Made by a program: the position numbers and the translations under genes. From Pseudomonadota bacterium (lineage in GTDB: Bacteria > Bdellovibrionota > UBA1018), in assembly GCA_027485695.1 (NCBI GenBank), contig JAIXQO010000001.1, positions 186,001 through 250,000 of the forward strand: 64,000 nucleotides of DNA, given 5' to 3'. The notes below the pieces were generated by a model, which saw only the letters and a program-made list of their open reading frames with translations, was not told the origin of the DNA and searched no databases. How positions within the stretch are numbered: position 1 is the stretch's first letter; each line of letters starts with the position of its first letter. Shown one piece after another: positions 23,732 through 32,550 of the stretch.

Positions 23732-24725
23732 GTCGCTCGTGATGGCGGCGGGTTTAGGCACCCGTTTGGCGCCGTTCACGAATCGCATTCCGAAGCCGCT
23801 CTGCCCGATCATGGGTGTACCGAGCATCCAGTTCAGTTTCGACCTCCTTGCCCAATATGGGGTTCAGGATGCGGTCGTCAATCTGCACCATCACGCCGAA
23901 ACGCTCCGCAGCCAACTACAATTCCTCAAAGGTCCGCTGAATCTTGAGTTCAGCGATGAATCGAGTTGCCTACTGGGAAGCGGCGGCGGCGTCCGGCGGG
24001 CCAAAGATTTGATCGGTAGCGAGCCATTCTACCTGATGAACGCCGATACGATTTCCGTCGTTCACCTCAAGGATCTCTCGCAAGTCCATTTCGAACTCAG
24101 GCATAAGTTCGGCGTAGAAATAACGCTCGCCTGTTTCACGCACGCTCCCGAAGGCGGCGAATACCGAGAGGTGATCATCGATCGCCGACGACAGCTCGTC
24201 ACGGGACTGGGAGAACTCAGACGTAAGACGACATTTTATACGGGGATTTCCATTATTCACCCCGAAGCAATTCCCGATTCAATACCCACGGATCGCCCCA
24301 GCGATTTCGTCAAAGAAATCTTGGAACCGGCCATCCGCCGAGGCAAGGTGGGCGTCTATTTGCTCGATACGGAGCTTGAGCCTCGTTCGATGCGCTGGTT
24401 CGACATCGGCTCACCAAAACTCTGGTGGGAAACTCATTTGCGCTGGATCGAGCTTCTTGAAGAAGACGAGTTTTCTACGACGCTCTCAAACCGCGTAAAA
24501 AAACGTGCTCACCGCGTTCGTCCGAACCTTTGGAGCGACATTGCAGATCTGAGCGGTGACTGGATCGCTCGCTCAAAGGGTCCCGCCTTCCTGGGCGGGC
24601 TTGGACACGTGAACGAGATTCCGCGAGCCATCAGTGCAAACCAGGTGCTCTATCATCCGAACGCTGAACTCGAGACCAACGGCCCCGGTATCGCTTACGA
24701 AAATCTCTGGGTACCGATTCTGTAG
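23715..24725 (+). CDS. murU: N-acetylmuramate-1-phosphate uridylyltransferase (MurU-like), ATT start
   Basis: A sugar-phosphate nucleotidyltransferase expected to convert MurNAc-1-P to UDP-MurNAc. It has the signature GLGTRLAPFTNRIPKPL, then LGSGGGVRRAKDLIG and the metal-binding LMNADT. The first standard start codon in frame is GTG 23739, but it removes the first beta-strand (SKSLVMAAG) and has no ribosome site. ATT at 23715 gives MTTISKSLVMAAGLGTRL, the normal family N-terminus, and has GGGAGG 9-10 bases upstream. It would overlap amgK by 17 bases. A related hexose-1-P specificity cannot be excluded. Confidence 0.83.
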   Translation: MTTISKSLVMAAGLGTRLAPFTNRIPKPLCPIMGVPSIQFSFDLLAQYGVQDAVVNLHHHAETLRSQLQFLKGPLNLEFSDESSCLLGSGGGVRRAKDLIGSEPFYLMNADTISVVHLKDLSQVHFELRHKFGVEITLACFTHAPEGGEYREVIIDRRRQLVTGLGELRRKTTFYTGISIIHPEAIPDSIPTDRPSDFVKEILEPAIRRGKVGVYLLDTELEPRSMRWFDIGSPKLWWETHLRWIELLEEDEFSTTLSNRVKKRAHRVRPNLWSDIADLSGDWIARSKGPAFLGGLGHVNEIPRAISANQVLYHPNAELETNGPGIAYENLWVPIL

Positions 24726-24739
24726 TCCGCCGAGATTTC

Positions 24740-25978
24740 CTAGTTGAGATCGATCCGTCTTGCGACGCCAGCCGTTCCCAGCGATGGCATTTTCTCGCGC
24801 TCAACCGGGAGCTTGGATAAAATCTGGGACCAATTTCTGCCTGGGGTAATCCAGCCGGGAGGGCCAAACGATTGAGCACCCGTCCATTTACCTCCCACCG
24901 GTAGGCCGAGCAAACTCCGGTAGCCGAGGAATGCAAATGCTTGCGCCTCGATGTGCTGACTCGAGAATCCGACGTCATCTAACGTCAAAACCGAGATTCC
25001 CCACTTGGAGAGTCGAAGCTCGAGATGATCCATCAGGAAGTTGTTTTGGGTGCCGCCCCCGGCTACGTACAGAACTCGGATCGGGAGTTTTTTCTTGATG
25101 ATTGCTTTCTCCACGCCTTGAGCGATCGACTCGACAGTCAACGCCGAGACGGAGGCGATCCAATCGTCACCTTTGAGGTTTTTCGGGCGAGCAGATTTCA
25201 AGAATGCCGCGTGGAAATCATCACGACCGGTCGACTTGGGAAACGGTTGCTTGAAATAAGCGTGTTTGAGCGCTTTTTTCAGAAACGCCGTGTTCACGGT
25301 GCCTCGGGCCGCCCGCTCACCGCCGTCATCGTAGGCTTGGCGTCCGCGAGTGACTTCGCGAATCGCTTCGTCAATCAGCATATTTCCAGGTCCTGTATCT
25401 GAGGCGAGGATGGTGTCTTTGGGACCCAGGTACGTGAAATTTGCGATTCCACCGATATTCAGCACCGCAACGCCCACTTCCGCACCATCAAGCGCCTCCG
25501 CGAGCAGGTAGTGGAAAAACGGAACCAAAGGCGCGCCCTGTCCACCCGCGGTCATGTCGCCCTCACGAAAATGCGAGACCGTGGTGATTCCCGTGACTCG
25601 AGCAAGCCAGGTTGGATCACCGAGCTGTACCGTATAACCGGGTTGCGCGGCGGGGAAGTGCCCTACCGTCTGACCATGAAGTGCCAGCACATCGGGACGC
25701 TCGTCGGCTTCTAAGCGCCGCACGAGTTGTTCAGTCACGTCCGCATAGAACAGACCCAGATCACGATTGAGTTTGTAGAGTTCGGCTACCGACGTTTTCG
25801 CGCCCGGCTTCTGGAGCTCGAGCACTTTTTGGCGGAGTCGTTTCGGATATTCTTGGCTCGCCTCCCAACGGGGCGCCCAACCGTCCGCGTTGAAATCGAT
25901 TGCAGCGAAATCGATGCCGTCGCAACTCGTTCCCGTCATGATTCCGCAGACCAAAAGGCTCTGTTTCGTATCGCTCAT
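24740..25978 (-). CDS. anmK: Anhydro-N-acetylmuramic acid kinase
   Basis: Cleaves and phosphorylates anhydro-MurNAc to MurNAc-6-phosphate during wall recycling. Family motifs are present in order: IMTGTSCDGIDFA, ALHGQTVGHFP, FREGDMTAGGQGAPLVPFFH, LNIGGIANFT, DTGPGNMLID and VAGGGTQN. Start at 25978 gives MSDTKQSLLVCGIMTGTS; a longer open frame to 26101 would run into the divergent gene and has no homologous look. It converges on murU with 14 bases between the stops. Confidence 0.94.
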   Translation of the reverse strand: MSDTKQSLLVCGIMTGTSCDGIDFAAIDFNADGWAPRWEASQEYPKRLRQKVLELQKPGAKTSVAELYKLNRDLGLFYADVTEQLVRRLEADERPDVLALHGQTVGHFPAAQPGYTVQLGDPTWLARVTGITTVSHFREGDMTAGGQGAPLVPFFHYLLAEALDGAEVGVAVLNIGGIANFTYLGPKDTILASDTGPGNMLIDEAIREVTRGRQAYDDGGERAARGTVNTAFLKKALKHAYFKQPFPKSTGRDDFHAAFLKSARPKNLKGDDWIASVSALTVESIAQGVEKAIIKKKLPIRVLYVAGGGTQNNFLMDHLELRLSKWGISVLTLDDVGFSSQHIEAQAFAFLGYRSLLGLPVGGKWTGAQSFGPPGWITPGRNWSQILSKLPVEREKMPSLGTAGVARRIDLN

Positions 25979-26072
25979 ATCGTTTTGCTCGTGGGGTTTG
26001 ATGATACCAGAGTAGCGGGTTGATAGCGGAATTGACAAGGAATCAGGACATCTAGAAACTGGAAATAACCCT

Positions 26073-26795
26073 ATGGTCATCCGTAAAATCCCGCGACGCA
26101 TTTATATTCTCAGCGCGACCGCCCTTTTGATGCCGGTCCTCGTTTCACTGCAGCTGATCGTGCGAGCGGAATGGAAGTGGTGGCGCGTGACTTGGATGGA
26201 ACTCCGTTACCCGCTCCTGAGTCTGTTGTTTTGCGCGGTGGCGTTCATCTTTTTGACGTTCTGTTACCGATACTGGGCCACGCGTTGGCTGAAACTTGTT
26301 TTCGGGGTCTGGATCGCGATGACGCTGTACCAGATTTACGATCGTCCTTATGTCGGTTTGATTTTTTTCTTCATTGGTCTTTGCATCTACTCGTATTTTT
26401 TCGTCCAAAGATGCGAAATGACGTTTCAGTCGCCGTTTCTTTTCTCCGGCATGACTTGGTACCAAGGGCTCCCACAAGGAATTCCGATGCTCACGGGCGA
26501 GATCATTGAACAGGGAGAAAAACTCCCGTTTTTTCCGAAGATCGTCGATCAACAGGGCGTTTTTGGAATCGTCACCCTCCAAGATCAGCAGCCGATTCCG
26601 ACGACGGTCACGGTCAAGCTCAGTTACCGCGATCTGAATATCGCGCTTCCGGCCGAGATCATCGCGGCCAAGCCCCTGGAATTCGGTTCCTTCAATCATG
26701 GAATTGGCCTAAAATTTAATCGAATCGTTCCAGATGAATGGAAAGACTGGATGGACTTCCTCGAAGTCCTCCGAGGAGAAGGCTATGCGATCTAA
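26073..26795 (+). CDS. Membrane protein with a possible PilZ-like C-terminal domain
   Basis: 240 residues. Three or four hydrophobic helices lie in the first 115 residues (YILSATALLMPVLVSLQLIV, LLSLLFCAVAFIFLTFCYRY and two more). A soluble domain of about 120 residues follows, with strands and the ending GIGLKFNRIVPDEWKDWMDFLEVLR. That ending resembles PilZ domains, but the usual RxxxR and DxSxxG signatures are not evident, so c-di-GMP binding is doubtful. It overlaps the start of the next gene by 11 bases. Confidence 0.6.
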   Translation: MVIRKIPRRIYILSATALLMPVLVSLQLIVRAEWKWWRVTWMELRYPLLSLLFCAVAFIFLTFCYRYWATRWLKLVFGVWIAMTLYQIYDRPYVGLIFFFIGLCIYSYFFVQRCEMTFQSPFLFSGMTWYQGLPQGIPMLTGEIIEQGEKLPFFPKIVDQQGVFGIVTLQDQQPIPTTVTVKLSYRDLNIALPAEIIAAKPLEFGSFNHGIGLKFNRIVPDEWKDWMDFLEVLRGEGYAI

Positions 26796-27264
26796 TTCAA
26801 AACTTCTGCGCATGAGTTCCGTCGTCGCACTGCTCTTAGCGGTAGCGTCCGGTTGCACCCGCAAGGACTCGTCTGAAAACTCTCCTCGTCAGCGCTTGGC
26901 GGATTACATCGGAACCAGTTTTGCGATCAAAACTCCCGAAGATAAACAGAAGTTGATCGGCTTTTTGACCGGCAATGCCAAGATCCGTTTGAGTGCTTGG
27001 AGCGACGAGCAGTTCCGTTCCGCGTTCGTCGAGACGAAACGACAGTTCATCAAGCTTTCAGTCCGCGAGATCAAAGAGATCAACGACCACGAAGCCAATA
27101 TTACCTATGAATTGACTTACCTCGATCAAGGCCGCGGATCGGACGCCAAGGTCACTCATCGACGACTCTGCGAAATGGTCAAAGAAGACGGTCAGTGGAA
27201 AATTCGCGATGTGCAGAACCTTCGCGAATTGATCGAATACAAAGACGCGCTCAGCCTGCCCTGA
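26785..27264 (+). CDS. Putative lipoprotein of unknown function
   Basis: 159 residues. Signal peptide MRSNSKLLRMSSVVALLLAVASGC ends in lipobox ASGC. The mature part is an alpha/beta domain of about 130 residues ending EDGQWKIRDVQNLREL, reminiscent of NTF2-like or DUF4878-type domains (VKEDGQWKI is common there), which is only a suggestion. The ribosome site GAGGAGAAGG precedes ATG 26785. Coupled to the upstream membrane protein gene by overlap. Confidence 0.7.
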   Translation: MRSNSKLLRMSSVVALLLAVASGCTRKDSSENSPRQRLADYIGTSFAIKTPEDKQKLIGFLTGNAKIRLSAWSDEQFRSAFVETKRQFIKLSVREIKEINDHEANITYELTYLDQGRGSDAKVTHRRLCEMVKEDGQWKIRDVQNLRELIEYKDALSLP

Positions 27265-27279
27265 TCAGAGGTGACGAAG

Positions 27280-28284
27280 ATGTCGGTGACGTTCAGAAGT
27301 GATCGCATCGAAATCTCCCAGTACGAGTTTTCAATCGCGTCGGTCTCGAAATCAGGCGTCATCTCAGCCAAGGACATCTCCTCATTCCGTGCTGGCCGCA
27401 AGCCTGCAGAAATAGAACTGAAAAGCGGCGAAGTGATCTTCGTCGATCCTGGATTTAGACCTGAGGTTTTTCGATTCGCTCAGCTCCATAAGATTCCCGT
27501 TCTCGACGGCAATGACGCCTGGTCCTGGCTCTGCGACGAAGACCAAGATCGTTCCCGAGAATACCTCACCGAAAGTGGCTTCGAAAAAACCGAGATAGAA
27601 TCCATCCGCAAAAAGATCGGATCCAGCCTTAGGAAATGGGTGAAAAACCTAAAAGATATTGATCAACTGGGCCAACGAGAGGTGCTCCTGGCCCAAGGGT
27701 CGGATCTCACTCGTGAGTTCTACGAATGGACGCACGAGATCGCCAATCGTCCCAAGAATACTTGGGTCGAATTCGATCTAGTTCCCGGTGATCTGGTTTC
27801 CATTCAAAGTCGATTCAAGAGCTGGCTCTATTCAATGGACAGTTCGCCGTTCACGAGTGAGCGAGCAACCGCAGTCGCCGCTCTGATTACCCAAGTGCAT
27901 AGCGATGATTCCGATGATCTCAGGCGAATCTATCTGATCGCGGACACGGCTCGAACCCTCACCCGACGGCTCGGACTTCCGAGCGAACAAGCGGACCCTC
28001 CGTTGTTCGCCGCGCTTTTTTTAGGTTTCTCTCCAGCGACGAAAACGCGATCTTCCGCAGCACAGAGCGCGGACATTCTCCGTGCGACCCTGGAAGAAGA
28101 TCCGAAGCTTGCGAAACTCGCCGGTGATCTATTGGAATTCACCGATGACCTTTCGAGCGCGAGCACTGTCGAACAAAAGGTCCTCTCCGACGCCATCCAA
28201 GCGGCAGATTCCAAGTCCTATAAAAAGAAAAAAGCGGAACCGAAACGCTTCCACTTTCTCCATCCTGTATTTTCAGGCGAATAA
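27280..28284 (+). CDS. Conserved-looking cytosolic protein of unknown function
   Basis: 334 residues, no signal peptide or membrane segment. The N-terminal 90 residues are beta-rich (SVTFRSDRIEISQYEFSIAS, IELKSGEVIFVDPGF). A mostly helical region follows, with TRRLGLPSEQADPPLFAALFLGF near residue 240. The tail SYKKKKAEPKRFHFLHPVF is basic. I do not recognise it. ATG 27280 has AGGTGA upstream; a GTG at 27271 is possible. Placed after two envelope genes and 10 bases from the convergent fliW stop. Confidence 0.6.
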   Translation: MSVTFRSDRIEISQYEFSIASVSKSGVISAKDISSFRAGRKPAEIELKSGEVIFVDPGFRPEVFRFAQLHKIPVLDGNDAWSWLCDEDQDRSREYLTESGFEKTEIESIRKKIGSSLRKWVKNLKDIDQLGQREVLLAQGSDLTREFYEWTHEIANRPKNTWVEFDLVPGDLVSIQSRFKSWLYSMDSSPFTSERATAVAALITQVHSDDSDDLRRIYLIADTARTLTRRLGLPSEQADPPLFAALFLGFSPATKTRSSAAQSADILRATLEEDPKLAKLAGDLLEFTDDLSSASTVEQKVLSDAIQAADSKSYKKKKAEPKRFHFLHPVFSGE

Positions 28285-28294
28285 CTTTTAAAAA

Positions 28295-28840
28295 TTAATT
28301 CTGAAGGCTCTTCACCGTCAGCGATGGCGGGATCGCCGCTATCGAGATCGAATGAGCATCGCGAGCCGGAGTCGTTTCCTTGCGCTGACTCTGGATCGTC
28401 ATCAGGTGCGCTCGGAGCTCTTTGAACATCGGATACTTAATGGAGTATTCGTTTTCTTGGAGCACGACTTGTTTCGCGAGTTTCTCGCGAAGATTCAACA
28501 CGAGCGGAGCTTTCAGGTTGGCGGTCATCTGGGTGATGTCGTCACCGATGGTCAGCACACTGAAAACAGCCGAGTGATTGATGTTCTCGAGCTTTAGGTC
28601 ACGGAGTTCGAGCGCCGAGAGGCGCACCGTGTAGTCGAGCTTGAAAATTTTTGGCTCAAGGAGCGGAACCGCAAAATTCGCATCCGACAAGCTCTGGAGC
28701 CAAACGATCAGTACTTCATCGCCTGGATCGACGAGACAAAACTTCGTTTGTTCCGGAAAGCCTAAAAGGCCTTGTGGGATGTGAATGATCTCGTCTTCAT
28801 TGACTTGAATCTCACCAAAACGTCCTGTTTGAATGATCAC
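28295..28840 (-). CDS. fliW: Flagellar assembly factor FliW
   Basis: Binds flagellin and antagonises the translational regulator CsrA, tying flagellin synthesis to secretion. 181 residues with the family pattern IPQGLLGFPEQTKFCLVD and the LQSLSDANFAVPLLEP segment. The C-terminal 50 residues are an extra tail compared with the usual 130-150 residues. It starts with GTG at 28840 with AGGAG 10 bases upstream. Directly downstream of csrA, its partner, in the flagellar gene run. Confidence 0.93.
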   Translation of the reverse strand: MIIQTGRFGEIQVNEDEIIHIPQGLLGFPEQTKFCLVDPGDEVLIVWLQSLSDANFAVPLLEPKIFKLDYTVRLSALELRDLKLENINHSAVFSVLTIGDDITQMTANLKAPLVLNLREKLAKQVVLQENEYSIKYPMFKELRAHLMTIQSQRKETTPARDAHSISIAAIPPSLTVKSLQN

Positions 28841-28893
28841 TCGGTTTCGCTCCTGGGTTATCGACCGGAACCACTCCGGTCAATGGAAGCACT

Positions 28894-29118
28894 TCAGCCT
28901 TTTAATACCTTTGATACTTGATTCATCGCAACTGGAGTCTTCACTGCTTCCTTGTTTTGATCTTGGATCGCAGCGTAAACTTCTTCGCGGTGGATTTTTG
29001 TTTCTTTAGGGGCTTGGATGCCAAGGCGCACTTGCTTGCCTTTGATTTGCACGACGACGATTTTAATGTGATCGTCGATCGCGATACTTTCACCCAATTT
29101 ACGGGTCAGAACTAACAT
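28894..29118 (-). CDS. csrA: Carbon storage regulator CsrA
   Basis: A 74-residue RNA-binding dimer that blocks ribosome sites at GGA motifs. The N-terminus MLVLTRKLGESIAI, QVRLGIQAPKET and HREEVY are canonical, including the basic surface residues. The C-terminal 20 residues are longer than in E. coli CsrA. Upstream, the leader has GGAGATGGAGATCTT before the ATG, that is two GGA motifs, compatible with autoregulation (inference). Confidence 0.97.
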   Translation of the reverse strand: MLVLTRKLGESIAIDDHIKIVVVQIKGKQVRLGIQAPKETKIHREEVYAAIQDQNKEAVKTPVAMNQVSKVLKG

Positions 29119-29200
29119 AAGATCTCCATCTCCAGTAAAGCCCAGTATTCCTTTACCGCAGAATCGTTTATTCTAACGCCCTGCAAAGTTCAACCTTCAT

Positions 29201-30169
29201 TTAGCGCAAAAAATCCAACAATTTTGGTTGCATAAGTTTCGTCGAAGTTTGCAACGCACTGCGAAAAACCGTCTCTTCTTTAGCTAAGTCGCTCACCACT
29301 TGTGCCATATCTGCGTCCTCTAAGTGTGAGGAAAGTTGGGCATTTGTGATGTTCTGGCGCTCCAGACTCTGGGTCAGGCTCTGGAGGCCGTTGAGGCGAG
29401 ACCCCACTTTGGCCCGCATCGCATTCACTCGAGAATGCATCTGATCGAAACGATCCAATGTATTTCTAATCGTGTCGAGGTCCCCAGTGAGGAGCCCAAT
29501 TCGAAGGTTTTTAATCTCTTCGAAGATGTTCACGTTCTCCGGACGCTCGGCACCCACGAATGCTGCCGGGGCGCGCGACTCCGTGTCTTTGAGTTGATCG
29601 ACGGGTTTCTTCTCACGATTCGGATCCGTATTGAACGCTTCGTTGCCGGGAATATTCATCGAAAGGAAAACATCACGTCCCACTTCGACCATGATCTGTC
29701 CGTCGTCACCGACGTACTGACCTTCCGGGCTCACCGGGGCGACATCGGTTTTATATCCACCGAAAATATAACGATCACCAATCCGACGATTCGCCACGGC
29801 GACCGCGGATTGAAACAGATGCGTGACTTCTTCGGCGATCGCGAGACGAGTATCATCATTCGAACTCGCACCGCTCGCTTGTCCGATGGCGATCTCTTTG
29901 GCGCGAGAAACGATATCAGAAAACTCGGAGAGCGCATGGTCCGTGTTATTCAGATAACTCTCGGCCATCTTGCCGTTCATCTGGAATTGTTCGTTATTCA
30001 CTTTATCGGTCCTCATCTCGAGCACTTTGGTAGCGCTGACCGGATCATCGCCCGGAGCATTGAGTTTCTTCAGCGTGGATGCTTGTTTCTGAAGTCCTTC
30101 CATACGGGTCTTGGACCGACGGATCGTCTCGCGGACGGTGTCGAAGTTGGCGTTATCGCTGATTCTCAT
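29201..30169 (-). CDS. flgL: Flagellar hook-associated protein 3
   Basis: Junction protein between hook and filament. 322 residues, flagellin-like N- and C-terminal helices: MRISDNANFDTVRETIRRSKTRMEGLQKQ at the start, and DADMAQVVSDLAKEETVFRSALQTSTKLMQPKLLDFL at the end. The ribosome site GGGAGGTAGGCG precedes the ATG. It follows flgK by 13 bases. Exported by the flagellar type III apparatus. Confidence 0.95.
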   Translation of the reverse strand: MRISDNANFDTVRETIRRSKTRMEGLQKQASTLKKLNAPGDDPVSATKVLEMRTDKVNNEQFQMNGKMAESYLNNTDHALSEFSDIVSRAKEIAIGQASGASSNDDTRLAIAEEVTHLFQSAVAVANRRIGDRYIFGGYKTDVAPVSPEGQYVGDDGQIMVEVGRDVFLSMNIPGNEAFNTDPNREKKPVDQLKDTESRAPAAFVGAERPENVNIFEEIKNLRIGLLTGDLDTIRNTLDRFDQMHSRVNAMRAKVGSRLNGLQSLTQSLERQNITNAQLSSHLEDADMAQVVSDLAKEETVFRSALQTSTKLMQPKLLDFLR

Positions 30170-30182
30170 CGCCTACCTCCCA

Positions 30183-31601
30183 TTACCGTCTCAATTCCAG
30201 GACCGTTTTCAGACACTCATCCGCCACTTGAATCACTTTCGCCGAAGCGTCGAACGCATGTTGAAATTGCAACAAGTTCGCTGTCTCTTCGTCGATTGAA
30301 ACGCCTGAAACCTGCTCGCGGAGTTTATTGAGCTGGCTCTGCACGTCTTTTTGCTGATTGATCGCGGTCGCTGAGCGGCTGGCCGCGACGCCTACGTCAC
30401 CGACGATCGAGTTATAAAAATCATCGAGCGTGCTCTGACCGTCGTTCATGAGCCGCATGTTCTGGATCTGAGAGATCGCAACCGCCACCCGGTTATCCGA
30501 AGGTGAGTTCGCGGCCGCTGCGGTCGCGATGTTGTTGACGTCGTCTTGAATCGCCGCCGAGAGTTTCAAGTTTCCGGCCGCACGTTCTTTGCCACCCGTT
30601 GGTTCAAAAAACAGCACTCCTTTTACGCCTTTGCGCGTGAAACCTTCGGAGTGAACCTGGTTCACCGAATCCGTGATCGAATAGGCGAGGTCATCCAATC
30701 GATTCAGGACCCCGTTCAGTACTTGATCGCGAACTTCGAGGATCGCGCCGATTTTACCGCCCGTGATCCGATGGGTGACGTTACCACTCGCCGAGGCGGT
30801 CGTATTCAGCGTGAGTGAGTTCTCGCCTTTTCCGTCGGCGTCAGCCTTGGTCCGCTCGACGGAGAACTTCTCCGCGTTCGGTCCGTTCACGATCGGTCCC
30901 ACTCCCTTGAGGTCAACCTGGATTGCGCCATCCTTGTCCGTGTGAGTGGAGATATCGAGGTAGCTGTTGAGTTTGCGTACGATTGCATCACGTTGATCGA
31001 GGAGGTCGTTTGCGGGAGCTCCACCGGCTTCGAGGATCTTGATTCGATTGTTGATGTCGCGGAGTTGCTCGGTCGAGTCATTGAGCTCGCGTGTCTGTCC
31101 CTCGAGTCGCGCATCCAAGTGATAGCGTAGTTCCTCGACCTGGGATCTCAGACGTTTAAAATCATTGATCATCGCCTGCGAAGATTCACGGACGGAGACG
31201 CGTACTGCCTCGCTGTCTGGATCATTCGCGAGTTTTCTAAAGTCGTTGAAGAATTTGGCGACAAGACGATTGAGGCCGTCTCCGCCCATCTCATTGAAAA
31301 TGTCTTCGGCCTGCTTGAGGGCGACTTCCTTTTCCTCAAGGTGCCCGAGTTCTCGTCCGACGTTGCGAATCTGTTTTTCCAAGTACTGATCGTTCACTCG
31401 CTCGGTACGATCCACGAGCACGCCGGTCCCGATGAATGATTTTGAACCGTGCGGATGGGCCGTATCCGCAACCTGGTTGGTACGTTGGCGTGAGTATCCT
31501 TCGGTGTTGGCGTTCGAGATGTTGTGAGAAGTGGTGCCCATCTGCGCTTTGGCAGCGACCATTCCGCTTCTTCCGGTTTGCATCACGTTAGGTAACGCCA
31601 T
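30183..31601 (-). CDS. flgK: Flagellar hook-associated protein 1
   Basis: Second junction protein of the hook-filament interface. 472 residues. The N-terminal rod-family motif is SHNISNANTEGYSRQR, and the C-terminal helices end VSGVSIDEETANLLQFQHAFDASAKVIQVADE, the standard FlgK signature. Shorter than the E. coli protein (547), with a reduced central domain. The ATG has AAGGGATCACC upstream. Sits between flgN and flgL. Confidence 0.96.
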   Translation of the reverse strand: MALPNVMQTGRSGMVAAKAQMGTTSHNISNANTEGYSRQRTNQVADTAHPHGSKSFIGTGVLVDRTERVNDQYLEKQIRNVGRELGHLEEKEVALKQAEDIFNEMGGDGLNRLVAKFFNDFRKLANDPDSEAVRVSVRESSQAMINDFKRLRSQVEELRYHLDARLEGQTRELNDSTEQLRDINNRIKILEAGGAPANDLLDQRDAIVRKLNSYLDISTHTDKDGAIQVDLKGVGPIVNGPNAEKFSVERTKADADGKGENSLTLNTTASASGNVTHRITGGKIGAILEVRDQVLNGVLNRLDDLAYSITDSVNQVHSEGFTRKGVKGVLFFEPTGGKERAAGNLKLSAAIQDDVNNIATAAAANSPSDNRVAVAISQIQNMRLMNDGQSTLDDFYNSIVGDVGVAASRSATAINQQKDVQSQLNKLREQVSGVSIDEETANLLQFQHAFDASAKVIQVADECLKTVLELRR

Positions 31602-31610
31602 GGTGATCCC

Positions 31611-32129
31611 TTAAACCTCTTTGGAAACGAGTTTTGCGCCAGTCTGCGAGCTCTTGACCTGAGCTTTGGCGCCGTAAGTTTCGGTTTTCGGGTTGCTCTC
31701 TCCGAGAACATTCTTTTTCATCGCCTCGATGTGCTGGATCGATTGCGCGAGCAAATCATGATTCTGCTGATTGAGCTTCTGAGCCGTTCGAACCAGATGG
31801 ATGAGCGTATTCATCTGGGAACGGAGTTTCTGACTCAGTTCAGATTCAATCGACTCGATCTCCAGTATTAACTGGGAGAGCGTGATGTTCTTGGTCGAAG
31901 ATTCAAGCGCAAAAAAGATCTCCCCCACCGTCGTAGCACGCTTGCCATCGAGACCTTTGATGGACTCGATGAGGTACTCCTTGGCGTGGGTTTTCTCTTG
32001 GATCAGCTTGACGTCAGCGGTGACGATCGCGTCTTTCTCCGCTCGAACGAGGTCGCAAAAATCCCGATGATGCCCAATCAGGGTATCGAGCTGTGCGACC
32101 AGTTTTTCGATGAGCGCCTTCAGATTCAC
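31611..32129 (-). CDS. flgN: FlgN-like export chaperone
   Basis: 172 residues, mostly long helices. The pattern LIEKLVAQLDTLIGHHRDFCDLVRAEKDAIVTADVKLIQEKTHAKEYL is that of the FlgN chaperone, which escorts FlgK and FlgL to the export gate. Position between flgM and flgK agrees. The GTG at 32129 has AAGGAGG at good spacing. Sequence identity in this family is always low, so context carries much of the call. Confidence 0.85.
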   Translation of the reverse strand: MNLKALIEKLVAQLDTLIGHHRDFCDLVRAEKDAIVTADVKLIQEKTHAKEYLIESIKGLDGKRATTVGEIFFALESSTKNITLSQLILEIESIESELSQKLRSQMNTLIHLVRTAQKLNQQNHDLLAQSIQHIEAMKKNVLGESNPKTETYGAKAQVKSSQTGAKLVSKEV

Positions 32130-32220
32130 GCAATCCTCCTTGATCGCTTGACGAAGAGACTATTGGGCCTACCCCCCCGTTCCGACCTCATCCTGAGATC
32201 CTGAACCGAGACGTAAAAAA

Positions 32221-32550
32221 CTAGAACGCCAGATGGTCGTCCACGAGTTTGTCGGCGACTTTTTTGGAGTCGACCTCGTAGCGGCCTTCGTTGATGCGTT
32301 TTTTGAGTTCGGCAACTTTATCTTCACGCACATCCGGCGTGGTCGATGCGACAGCGAGAGCCTTCGAGAGGTCTTTAGCTTTGTCCGAAATTTCCGTTTT
32401 TGCGGATTCAGAAGTGGCGCCCGTTTGTCCGGGGCGACCGATTTCTTTCATCGCTTTCAGTTTCTCGGCACGAGCTGCGTTCTTTGACTTATCGGCTTCG
32501 CTCGTTTGAGTGGACGGTATATTACTCGCGACTGACGGTTGAACTTTCAT
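32221..32550 (-). CDS. flgM: Anti-sigma-28 factor FlgM
   Basis: 109 residues. Binds sigma-28 (FliA) until it is exported through the completed hook. The C-terminal VREDKVAELKKRINEGRYEVDSKKVADKLVDDHL is the sigma-binding signature. The N-terminal half is disordered-looking, as is usual. The start at 32550 has a perfect AGGAGGT; the frame remains open 40 codons upstream inside flgJ, which is a shadow. It overlaps the flgJ end by 29 bases. Confidence 0.93.
   Translation of the reverse strand: MKVQPSVASNIPSTQTSEADKSKNAARAEKLKAMKEIGRPGQTGATSESAKTEISDKAKDLSKALAVASTTPDVREDKVAELKKRINEGRYEVDSKKVADKLVDDHLAF

Noticed and set aside
25979-26101. 41-codon upstream extension of anmK
   Set aside because: Runs into the divergent gene, lacks family similarity, and the ATG at 25978 gives the normal N-terminus.
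29336-30331. 331-residue plus-strand open frame opposite flgL
   Set aside because: Mirror of flgL coding sequence; composition rich in His/Arg/Phe as expected of an antisense frame.
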